Positions 1 through 10,500 of a stretch of 14,268 bases of DNA are shown piece after piece. The notes below the pieces were generated by a model. It did no database searches. It was not told where the DNA came from and worked only from the letters and a program-made list of their open reading frames with translations. Within the stretch, counting starts at the first letter, position 1. Each line of letters opens with the position of its first letter. Both the position numbers and the translations under genes were made by a program. Source of the DNA: Clavulina sp. PMI_390 (lineage: Eukaryota > Basidiomycota > Agaricomycetes > Cantharellales > Hydnaceae); contig WIDE01000283.1 of NCBI GenBank assembly GCA_015039315.1, positions 1 through 14,268 of the forward strand. Direction: 5' to 3'.

Positions 1-780
1 ATAAGTGTACAGAAAATATGAATGAGCTCCAAATGTACTAGGCTAGTCCATTTTGTTTCCCATTCCAGATTTATTTTTATGATGGAAAAGCCTTGTACAT
101 TTGGCACACATTCAGAATAGAATTTCAAAATATAATCACTGATTTTTGTCTTATAATAATGTAGATTAGAGTACATATTTTTCACAATATAACCCTTTGT
201 ACATCATTTTTATCATGGTGTGATTTGTGAATCAAGAAGATTCTAACCTAAACCAAAGTGTACAGTGTATGTCTAAATAGGGAAGGTGAAGGTATCAAGG
301 TGGAACACCCAAATAAAGCTTTCCACAATGGAGAGATGGTCTACTATAGTGCATATTTCTCTTATGTATTCCCTGTAAACATGGCTAAGGTGGCACATGA
401 GAAAATCCACTAAGACACCATGCTGTACAACAGAACTGTCAGTAGTAAGACAGTGATCAGGAGAGTAGGCAATCAAGTACAACATTATACATGTTGGAAC
501 TAGATTTTTTTCTATTGAATGATGTGTTTGTTTGTTTACTTCTGTTTACACAGAGGATTATTCATCACTTTGCATTCTGACTTTGAGGATACAACAGTGA
601 TAAGGGGAGCATCTTATATTGAAAAAAATCCATTCAAATTAAGCATGTGGCCAAGGTCTGCACAGACTATTGGAGTTTTGTAAACAACGTAGCATTGACT
701 GCTGCAGCACTGCCATGATTCCTTCAAGATTTTATACCCATAGGGCATGAGAATGGAAGACATATATTACTGTGGCTCAC
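1..780. other. AT-rich non-coding stretch
   Basis: No plausible coding frame. The sequence is AT-rich, with GTAC-containing words scattered at about 7, 34, 94, 173, 198, 259, 424 and 475. It nearly lacks CpG. It contains the 498-548 repeat copy. Confidence 0.5.
498..548 (+). repeat. Dispersed repeat, copy 1 (inverted relative to 4050-4102)
   Basis: Matches the reverse complement of 4050-4102 over about 50 bp at roughly 90 percent by eye, including the shared words AACTAGATT, CTATTGAATGATGTGTTTG and TTACTTCTGTTTA. Similarity ends abruptly on both sides. Confidence 0.8.
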
Positions 781-2640
781 AGAGTAGGCTTCTTACCTGT
801 TCAGGTTAGCACTAACAACAACAAATAGTATTCAGAGCTCCCACCTGGCTCAGCAACCTGCAGACACCCTGATACATAGAATCATCACAGGATCAGCTAA
901 TCACAACAGACATGTGTCTTGCCAATATGATAACCATAGCTTACCTTTCAAATCTTACACAAGACGATTGCCTCCAGTTTGCCACATAGCAAAGTGTTGA
1001 AAAGCATGTAAAACCCTCCAGCACCTAACAATTGTGGGTCAGATGAGTCTCTGGAGTGATACCCCTACCCCTTGTTAGTCCCAGATACTATGTCAAACTG
1101 GCTTCCACCTGGTACTGAGATTAGTGGGGATAGCAAGAGATCCTTGGACCTGAGATATGTTGCCTGCCCAGGTGGGTTACTCACATCTGGTTGATCAATT
1201 GAAGTAATACCAGTGGAGCAAATACAGAGGCTGAGGCCCTTAAATGAGTGCAAAACCGTTAGGAAGTGCCACAAGAAGAGTGCTCACCAATAGTTATGTT
1301 TCTATCCTTGCTTTTCCTCATGGCCCTTTCACTCAAATCTCTAATAAACAGAGTGGCCCCCTTTAGAGCTTCAACCTGATCTTTGATAAGATATTGCATC
1401 CTTTATTTGACTTCTGGCTCTGAGTAGGCAGCAGATGTGAGTTGAAGCATAGCAACATCATTGATAGTAGGAAACCCAAAATTGTCCTTATAAAGAGGTG
1501 AATGGAATCATTTGGGGTCCAGCTGAATCTGGTTCCTTGAAAGTCAAGCCAATACAGCAGCATTGTATGAGGAAGGATATTCCTCCAAGTGTGCTAACAT
1601 CCCTTTGAAAATGCTAGTGAGGCCAAATCAGTCTATATTTGAAAGTATAATGCACCTTTGAAAATATCAACCAAGTTTACCAAGGACCCTGCTTGAGGCA
1701 CTGGATCACATGGTGGGGGTTAGTGAGACTGTTCTTTTGACTTCTGAATGAGGTGTAGCAATGCTATCCCATGATGCAGGGCTTTTTATGGCACTTTGAT
1801 CCCACAAATGGTCCTGGAGTTCTTTCAATGTTGAAGAGTTGGGAAGGTTGATGTGCCCAATAGACTGCTGCAAGGGAGGGGAATCCACTGATGCCTGCAC
1901 TATGCCCTCCTGATGTCCAAGGAAGAGCTGTTTAGTAGGATCCTGATGCAGGTAACTCCCAGTGCTGGAACTTTGAGCATCCAAGGAGCTGTCATTAGAA
2001 AGATCAGCTCCCTATTGAACCCTTGCTGGGAAAGTTCTAATTGTTGCCCTGGGGCAACCCCAGATAACAGGTATTCCCGTTTAGGGCAGAGGATAGGGGC
2101 ACAGAGGATGGGAGGCAGGAGCCGGTTGGGATTGAACCAAAGAGATATCAAAGTGACAATTGAGAAGGTGAAGTCTTTGCTGGTACAGCTGCTCTTGGGT
2201 AGCTTCATCACCCATGAGGAAGTACACTGCATATCCAGATGGTCAAGAACATTTTCTTCTCATAGAACCATCTGCAAACTCATCTTGCTGCTTGGTAGAA
2301 AGAAACAAGCTCAATGAGAGATGACTTGAGTTCATTGTAGGCCAGCACAGTTGTTGAACCAATGTGCCTAAGAAGAGAAGAAAGGTGTCCTCCTGTGCCA
2401 TATTAGGCAGAAGCACTGCTGGAGTGACAAATTCTGAGAGAAACCAGTGTATAAATGGTCTCAGATCCAGGGATAGTAAGTTTCCCAGGGAAAGACCAAA
2501 CAGCTCAGAAAGATCCATGCTAGTAAAATTGATGTTTAGTGCAAACTATATGTGTCCCTGTGAAGAAAAGACCCATAATGCCAGAGGAAAGATTGACCAC
2601 CCGGACCACTGGGAGTCTTGCTAACCATGGCTTTGAAACA
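780..2640 (-). pseudogene. Decayed multi-exon gene of unrecognised family
   Basis: Protein-like stretches persist on the minus strand but are interrupted. From the ATG at 2215 the frame reads MGDEATQEQLYQQRLHLL and on to CPYPLP, then meets TAA (2081-2083) and TAG (2012-2014), and continues in the same frame as SNDSSLDAQSSSTGSYLHQD to 1706. A neighbouring frame covers the gap (KREYLLSGVAPGQQLELSQQ), which suggests two compensating frameshifts. Further on, a frame with FGFPTINDVAMLQLTS and VEALKGATLFIRDLSERAM carries stops at 1544-1546, 1508-1510 and 1403-1405. An intron-like 49-nt segment (1239-1287; GTGAGC, branch CTAAC, end AAG) and a GTAAG donor further down suggest a former spliced gene. 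Upstream, MDLSELFGLSLGNLLSL (from 2518) may be an earlier exon. I do not recognise the family; a host gene relic or transposon-borne gene are both possible. Limits are approximate. Confidence 0.5.
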
Positions 2641-2719
2641 TGGTTGAACTCATATTTGCAAGACCCTTCCATGTTACCAGCTAGTATAATAGTTGACATT
2701 CATAAACACTTTCTTCTTT

Positions 2720-3075
2720 CTGTCCGGATCCCGTTCGAACCCACCTAGCTGACTCAGTGTAGTTTAGTCACATACATACTATAGTCCCTTGTTTGGTTTG
2801 AGAATACATTATCTTTTCTACCACTACCTCCGCAGCCTAGCCCATCATCCAACCATTAACGCTAACGCTCCATCTAACAAAACACACCAACAGGTGAAAG
2901 CCCTATAACCGGAAGCGGGAGTTAGACAAAAGCCAATGCCAAACGTTGACATTGACTACCCTCAAACATTGTTCACGTCCTCTCACGACTCCTAACACTC
3001 ACAACCCCGTCCCCTTGACTACGCTTACGACCAGTGCTCAACCCTCAACTGCTTTCTTACAATAATATTAACGAC
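2720..3075. other. CpG-rich island, non-coding
   Basis: About 15 CpG in 356 bp by eye, against about 6 in the 2.6 kb to its left and 2 in the following 1.2 kb. The plus strand is poor in G and rich in C, A and T. No open frame of interest. It sits directly 5' of the decayed minus-strand gene, so it may be the relic of that gene's unmethylated promoter; a separate insertion is the alternative. Confidence 0.45.
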
Positions 3076-3550
3076 CCCATTAACATTCCAGGGGCTTGTG
3101 GAAACAAGCAGTAGAAGATTGGGCAATTTCCCTGCTGGGCTCAGAGTGTAGGTCCAATTGAGCCATTCTTGCAAAGGCCCTCCATGTTCTTGATGTTCTT
3201 GAGGATACAGCTCAGGGATAACTTGAAAGCTGAACCCTAGCTGTGATGTGAATCCAGGATCCTGGGTGTAGGAGATTGGACACACAGAGGAACTTTTGAA
3301 GCCCTCAGCACAGTCAGGAGATTATGGTTCTTCTCAGTGGAGACAATACTCCAGAAGGGGAAAGGAATAAGACTGAGACTCTAAGCAGGCTTCTGATCCT
3401 AGACCACACTGACTTGCTCTGTCCTGTGCAAGGCAGATACCTAGCTGTCTTAATGGCAACCACCTTTGAGATCCCACCAGCTATGCTGCACTCAACACTA
3501 AGGCACAGACTACAAGCTCAAGTTGTGTCTGGTATGCTGGGTCCTAACTC
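3076..3550. other. Intergenic stretch without a recognisable gene
   Basis: Holds short open frames on both strands (minus 3025-3285; plus 3324-3614, which has an ATG and could encode 96 residues) with no motif I recognise. The DNA is nearly free of CpG. Confidence 0.35.
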
Positions 3551-3698
3551 AGAGCCACACCTCACACTTGACACCAATGACTGCAAAGAGGGAAAGAATA
3601 TGATAGAATTATGATGAGGAGATAGAGGCATACAAGAGCAACACCTAAGTCTGAACTGAACTCAGGGGGAACTTGTCTTCTACTTACTATCTGCAAGC

Positions 3699-3706
3699 TA
3701 TATATA
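3699..3706 (-). promoter_or_regulatory. TATA box candidate
   Basis: TATATATA on the minus strand, preceded by pyrimidine-rich DNA. Transcription would start near 3670. It is probably the promoter of the LTR-like segment. Confidence 0.35.
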
Positions 3707-4049
3707 CTCAGGAGGACAAAAGAGGAAGTATGAACAAAAGAAAAGGGTAGAACAAAGAACAAGATCCAGGTTGCCGATCAGTCTACAGGGCTGAATAAGC
3801 AAGAAGGTGGTGGGGCTACTCAAACACTCAGGGCTGGTCTTCTCTGATCAACCAGTCTGTTCAAACATGATCAGGGTCACATGCACTTCTACATACTGCT
3901 TCCTAATCAATGAAGAGTGTACATTAGCATAGCATGTGCTCATTGGCTTAACAAGAGACTCTCCCTAAGATACAGGTAATATATCTGAATCCTATACCAG
4001 ATATAGTCCAGTGTCTAACAACTTGCATCCAACACCACGCATATGAGAG

Positions 4050-4102
4050 TAAACAGAAGTAAGCAAGCAAACACATCATTCAATAGAGAAAAGAATCTAG
4101 TT
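4050..4102 (-). repeat. Dispersed repeat, copy 2 (inverted relative to 498-548)
   Basis: Partner of the copy at 498-548, on the opposite strand. It lies inside the LTR-like segment 3550-4321, so copy 1 may be a fragment of the same element family. Confidence 0.8.
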
Positions 4103-4170
4103 TCAAAATCTGCTAGCCATTTTCCAATAGCCATAGAACTGACAGAGATAAAGGCAAAATACTTCAGCCA

Positions 4171-4230
4171 AGGGGAATCAGACCTCCCTCTGGGAATCAA
4201 TACCCATCTCTGGGAATCAAAACCAAATCT
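4171..4230. repeat. Three 20-bp tandem repeats
   Basis: Units start at 4171, 4191 and 4211, each containing GGGGAATCA or TGGGAATCA at the same phase; units two and three share TGGGAATCAA at their start. A degraded fourth unit may follow at 4231. Confidence 0.75.
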
Positions 4231-4302
4231 CCAGGAAACAACTATACATGCTCCAGTGACTCATGAGAGTGCCGGTTAATGGCCCTGCACCTATTGGAAA
4301 TA

Positions 4303-4321
4303 TGTTGTTGGAGCAACAACA
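4303..4321. repeat. 8-bp inverted repeat with 3-nt loop
   Basis: TGTTGTTG-GAG-CAACAACA, a perfect hairpin. It begins with TG and ends with CA as LTR termini do, and sits at the upstream edge of the LTR-like segment. Confidence 0.7.
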
Positions 4322-4543
4322 GACAAAATCCCTGGATCCCGTTGCTATTGCGGATTGTTGCCAATTGTCCAAGTGCGCACAACATAAGAAAATAAAATAA
4401 ATGAATTGGGGGAGACTGCCAGTGATCTGCCCACTAAATTACGCTAATCTGTAGGTACATGAAATGCTAGTAATTACCCACTGACATTGCTAGAGTTTCA
4501 TGCAGTAGCAAGGATATGTGATGAAAGTGCCAAGGTTCTGAAA
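4322..4543 (-). other. 3' flank of the receptor gene
   Basis: No canonical AATAAA polyadenylation signal is visible on the minus strand. AT-rich DNA around 4381-4405 could serve as a 3' end region. Nothing else seen. Confidence 0.3.
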
Positions 4544-7500
4544 CTACTGAGGTGTGTGGCATTTAATCCAGTCAGTCCCAAGCGCCATCCTGTCAACTTC
4601 AACAAGAGATACAGGTGGTGCATTTTTGCCAAGGATTGCAACCAGCTGCTCATGGTAGGGTGCTCTATCATATACTGCAGGGATCCAGAGGACAAGCTCA
4701 CCCCCTGGCCCTTTGAGCCATCCATTCTGGAGGACATTGTGCCATGATGATGGAGATATGGACATATGGAAAGAGTGGTGATGGTGTGGGACACTGATGT
4801 AGGATGTAGAAAAGTGTTTCATGATGCTTGAGAGAGTATTAGTAGAGTCAGAGGATGATGGAGGTCCATCAGTTTGGGAGGCCACAGATCTGATCAACTG
4901 ATCACGACCAAACAACTCTCCTATGGCTGTCTGGGACCGGACATCCCACATCCTTATGGTACTGTCATAGGAGCCAGAGGCCAGGAAAGCTCCACCTGGT
5001 GAGAATACCACAGATGTGACTAATTGATCATGACCAATAAAGGGAACTCCTATAGCTGTCTGGGAGTGAACATCCCACAGCCTGATGGTCTTATCATGTG
5101 AGGCAGAGGCCAGGAGAGATCCGTCTGGTGAGAATGCCACAGATGCAACATATGCATCATGGCTACTGAGTGGCATTCCTATTGTTGCTGGGAGCTGAAC
5201 AGGCCATAGCCTGATGGTCATGTCACCAGAGCCAGAGGCCACAAGGGCTCCATCCGATGAGAATACAACAGATGTCACTGGCTGATCATGGCCCATGAAT
5301 GATACTCTGGTCCTCTGTGACTGAACATCCCACAGCCTAATGGTCTTGTCATTGGAGGCAGATGCCAGGATAGCTCCATCTGGTGAGAATGCAACAGATC
5401 TAACTGACTGTTTGTGACCAAACATCCGTTTTAAGGAGCTCTGGTTCTTGAAATTCCACAGCCCAATGGTGTGGTCATCAGAGCCAGAGGCCAGGACAGT
5501 TCCATCTGGTGAGAATGCAACAGATCTGACTGACTTGTCATGACCTTTGCATGGGAATCCTATGGCCTTCTGTGACTGAGTATCCCACAGCCTTATAGTC
5601 TTGTCCCAAGAGGCAGATGCTAGCAAAGCTCCATCTGGTGAAAATGCCACAGATGTGACCCACAGAGTATGGCCAGTGAGAGGCACTCCCATGGCTGTCT
5701 GTGACTGAACATTCCATAGTATGATGGTTTTGTCATTGGAGCTAGAGGCTAGAATAGCTCCATCTGGTGAGAATGCCACACATGTGACTGGGTGAGTGTG
5801 ACCAGCAAGAGGCACTCCTGTGGCTGTCTGTGATGGAACATCCCACAGCCTAATGGTATTGTCATTAGAGCCAGATGCTAGAAGAGCTCCATCCGGTGAG
5901 AATACCACAGATCGGACTAGCTGAGTGTGGCCAACAAGAGGCTCTCCTATGGCTCTCTGGGACTGAACATCCCACAGCCTGATGGAGTGGTCAATAAAGC
6001 CTGAGGCGAGGACAGCTCCATCTGGTGAGAAGGCCACAGTTTTGACTGGCAGGTTGTGGCTAATGAGTGGTTGACTTGTTCTCTGGGAATCAACATCCCA
6101 CAGTCTGACAGTATTGTCATCAGAGCCAGAGGCTAGGATAGCTCCATGGGGTGAGAATGCAACAGATCTGACTGCCTGATCATGAGCAAATGGTACTCCT
6201 ATGGCCTTCTGTGACTGAACATCCCACAGCCTGATTGTGCAGTCATTGGAGCCAGAGGACAGGACAGCTCCATCTGGTGAGAATGCAATAGATCTGACTG
6301 ACTGGTCATGACCTATCCATGGCAGTCCTATGGCCTTCCACGAGTGAGTATCCCACAGCCTGATAGTGCAGTCATCAGAGCAAGAGGCCAGGACAGCTCC
6401 ATCTGGTGAGAATGTCACGGATCTGACTGACTGATCATGAGCCAGTAGCCGTCCTGTGGCCTTCTGTGATTCAACATCCCACAGCCTGATGGTCTTGTCA
6501 TTAGAGGCAGAGGCTAAGATGGCTCCATCTGGTGAGAATGCCACACATGTGACCCAGTCATTGTGGCCAGTGAGAGGCTCTCCTTTGGGTCTCTCCAACA
6601 GTACATCCCACAGTCTGATGGTCTTGTCATAGGAGCCAGAGGCAAGTGTCACTCCATCTGGTGAGAGTGTCACAGATGTTACCCAATCATTGTGGCCAGT
6701 GAGAGGTAATGTTACAGTGTTCTGGGAGTGAATATCCCATGTCTGGATGGAGTTGTCATCACAGCTGGAGGCCATGATAGCTCTATTGGGTAATAATGTT
6801 GTAGATGAGACAGGTTGATCATGGCAGATTGAAGATACTCTAATTGCTAGCTGAGACTGAACATCCCACAGCCTAATTGTCTTGTCATCAGAGCCTGAGG
6901 CTAGGAGAGCTCCATCTGGTGAGAATGCTACAGTTCTCACTAACTGAGTGTGGCCAGTGAGAGGCATTCCACTAGCCCTCTGTGACTGAATATCCCACAG
7001 CCTCACAGTGTTGTCATCAGAGCCAGAGGCTAGGAGAGCTTCAACTGGTGAGAATGCCATACATCTGACTATCTGAGTGTGGCCAATAAGAGAGTTTCCT
7101 TTAGCCTCCCTTGACCAAATACCATGCAGCTTGATGGTCTTGTCATGAGAGCTAAAGGCTAGGAGCATCCCATCTGGTGAGAATGCTACTGATGTGAATG
7201 ACTGAGTTTGGCCATCAAGAGACACTCCCATAATTGTCTGGTTCTTGACATCCCACATTCTCACATTGTTATCATCAGAGCCAGATATCAAGGTAGCTCC
7301 ATCTGGCAGGAATGCCAATGATGTGACTGTAGAAGTGTGGCCTTCAAAATACCTTCCTATGATAGTCTGGGACTGGACATCCCACAGCCTGATATTATTG
7401 TCATCATAGCCAGCGGCCAGCACAGCTCCATCTGGCGAGAATGCCAGAGACCAGGCTGAGTTCTGCTGGCAAGTGAGAGGCACTCCTATAGCTGTCTGTG

Positions 7501-10500
7501 ACTGAACATCCCACATCCTGATGGTCTTGTCGCTAGAGGCAGAGGCTAGGATGGCTCCATCTGGTGAGAGTGCCACACATGTGACCCAGTCATTGTGGCC
7601 AATGAGAGGCTCTCCTTTGGCTGTCTGCAATGGTACATCCCACAGTCTGATGGTCTTGTCATCAGAACCAGAGGCTAGGAGAGCTCCATCTGGTGAGAAT
7701 GCCACAGATCTGACCAAGTGATCATGGGCAGATGGCACTTTCATAGCTCTCTGGTACTGAACATCCCACAACCTAATGGTCTTGTCATCAGAGCCAGAGG
7801 CCAGAACAGCTCCATTTGGTGAGAATGCCACACATGTAACCCATTGAGCATGACCAGTGAGAGGCACTCCTATGGCTGTCTGGGACTGAACATTCCACAG
7901 CTTGATGCACTTGTCATGAGACCCAGAGGCCAGGACAGCTCCATCTGGTGAGAATGTCACAGATGTCACCCAGTCATCATGGCCAGTGAGAGGCACTCCT
8001 ATGGCTGTCTGTGACTGAATATCCCATAATATAATGGTTTTGTCATGGGAGCCAGAGGCAAGTGTCACTCCATCTGGTGAGAACAACACACATCTTACTT
8101 GCTGCTTATGGCCAACAAGAGGTGCGCCTATGGCTGTCTGGGAATGCACATGCCAGAGCCTGATAGTTTTGTCACCAGAACCCGAGGCAAGGATAGCTCC
8201 ACTGGGTGAGAACGCCACAGATGTCACCCAGTCATTATGGCCAGTAAGAGGTGATCCTATGCATGCCTGAGACTTAACATCCCATAGTATGATAGTCTTG
8301 TCACCAGAACCAGAAGCTAAACAAGCTCCATCTGGTGAGAATGCTATAGATGCAACTGAGTAATTGTGGTCATTGAGTGGCACTCCAATGGCTGTTTGGG
8401 ACTGAACATCCCATAACCTGATCGTTTTATCATAAGAACCAGAGGCCAGGAGAGTGCCATCTGGTGAGAACACAACAGATGTCACTGACTGTGCATGGCC
8501 AACAAGTGTCACTCCTTCCTGCTGTACAGTTCTCATACTCCATAACATAATAGAGCCGCAGCCTAGCCCCACTGCTACAAGTCCACTTTTGGAAGAGAAT
8601 GCAATAGCAGCCACTTTACTGTTGGCTTGCCACTCATGCAATAGTCCTGGCCAGATCTTCATCCGCCCCTGTTTGAACTTCAGAGTCCTGCCATAACTTT
8701 CTGCTAGTGAGCATAGTGGGGATGATGTGGGTATGAATGGGACTGTGCTTAGATAGATGTGCGGTGCACTCAGTGCAATAGGAACAGCAAAAAATGATGC
8801 AAATCTCTTTGCCTCAATCACAGCATTAGCAACCCCATGTTCCATCTGTGAAGGAATAGATTCAGTATGCACTAATTTGATGTATACTGGGATAGCAAGC
8901 GTCATACCAGTGCAGCTACTGTGAGAGGCGCAAGGACATCTGTTGCTGACAAGCCAGTGAGGCTCATGACCTCCAACCAATGCAACAGGCTTTCAGATGT
9001 TAGGAGAGCCTGGATAGCTGGCACAATGACTCTATCTGGATCATTGTCAAGCTTTGAACAATGCACAGGCCAAAACTGGCATGCATAGGACAATGACTTT
9101 CCAATATGCTCCTTGATGAGATCTGAGAGACCATGGATCTCAGAGTTGAGCTTGACTGAGGTCTCTAGATTGCAAATATTGAAGCGCAATCCCTTAGTCT
9201 TGTCTTGCATAGCACCAAGGCAGCCAACTGCAAGTATGAGATGGGATCCCTTTAAATCCACTTTGTATTTCTCATCTGTATCATCATCTTGGAGAAATTC
9301 TGTAAAGGATGTGTGCAAAGGGACCAGAGGCTTTGTTTCATCATCTGTCCCAGACATCAGGGATGCAAGATGTTTCACAACCCCAGAAGCCTCATCATGA
9401 ACCTCCAGATCAGCAGGGATTGGAAAGTATGATTGGGCAAGAGTGAGATAAGAGGAAAGAGAAAGAGGCTTCTGAGCAGCAACCACCAACCCAAGAATGA
9501 TGCGCAGCAATCCCAAGTTATTAGGGCTACTTTTCCCAAACTTTGCATCAAAAACTCCAGTATACAAGGAGTATAAGCTGCTGCTGGTGTTAAGTACAGT
9601 GTTCATGCGTCTGGCAGGGCTAGATGCTGCATCTCCATCATCTATGTTGCATATATACAAGCATGCAGTGGATGCCCATTGGAAAGACTGCTCTGATTTG
9701 ACAGCAAGCTGAGTGAGTCTTTGCTCAGACTGTGCTGGATTTGAGCTGATAGTTACATCTTTCAGCATGTGATGGACATAGAGCCTTATATCAGCTTCTG
9801 TAGACTCCTGTGGGATCTGATCCATGTGTAGGAGTGCAGCAGAGCAGTTAAGATGAAGTTTATTTTGTATGTCAACTTCAAAGCGGGAAGTCACTAGGAT
9901 CCCAACAGTGGATGGGAGCTGCTCAGCAAGATGGACTAAGCAGTTTAGAATTCCTCTACGCTCAATCGCACTACCTGACTCATCCACAGCATCAATAATA
10001 ATGAGTGTGTGAGGAAAGTGTTCCTTGATAATCTTAAGCAGAGGTAGAACAAAAGTGTTCAGCTGCACCAAAGGGTCAGTGGACTTTTGGATGATGTCAT
10101 CACATGCATCCATTATCCTAGTGAGGTGTTCCCCAGCTGCTTTGTGTTGAGAAGCAAGCTGACATGCAATGGTACCAAAGAGATTGGATGGGTTGAGCTG
10201 GGATTGTTTGGCTGCACTGAAGCGGTAGTATGCACCCAAGCAGCCATCATGCCAGGTTTTCAGGGCTACAGACAAGGCAATTGATGACTTGCCACTTCCA
10301 GCCACTCCACAAAGCCATATGACACGCTTCTCCTTGTTGATACCCTGTAACCAGGGTGGACAGCGAGCTGGCTGGACACCACCCTCTGCCCAGTTGATTA
10401 GTGCATTCAGGACAGCCTCACGTGTGCCAGAGAGGCAGAGATTTTCAGGCCTGTGGTCCCACAGGTACTGGCTTGCCTCCCCAGTGTATGGAAGATTGTG

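Larger units (their letters stand above)
3550..4321 (-). mobile_element. LTR-like segment, probable retrotransposon relic or solo LTR
   Basis: Read on the minus strand it starts with TGTTGTTG at 4321, carries a 20-bp tandem repeat, a pyrimidine-rich stretch with CTTTTCTTTTG, then a TATATATA box (3699-3706) followed by a leader-like region: the layout of an LTR promoter. Part of it recurs elsewhere in the window. I found no partner LTR, no primer-binding site, no target duplication and no gag or pol, so the 3' limit and the class are uncertain. Confidence 0.35.

Noticed and set aside
2733..2743. GTTCGAACCC resembling a tRNA T-arm
   Set aside because: The flanking bases do not form a T-stem on either strand, and no D-arm, anticodon arm or acceptor pairing is found.
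3324..3614. 96-codon plus-strand frame with ATG
   Set aside because: No motif or splice partner, and it lies in decayed repeat-like DNA; length alone is not enough to call a gene.
4910..8500. Regular repeats as a CRISPR or non-coding satellite
   Set aside because: The period equals a WD40 repeat, the frame is open for more than 1400 codons, and there are no spacers.
7521..8696. Plus-strand open frames of 66-80 codons opposite the WD40 array
   Set aside because: They recur with the 129-bp period and mirror the antisense of the repeat; shadows of the real gene.
8846..8980. Independent start of a WD40 protein at 8980, or a frameshift between the NACHT and WD40 frames
   Set aside because: A 62-nt GT-AG intron explains the frame change, and residues encoded inside it are unlike the family. 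No sequencing error or pseudogene is needed.
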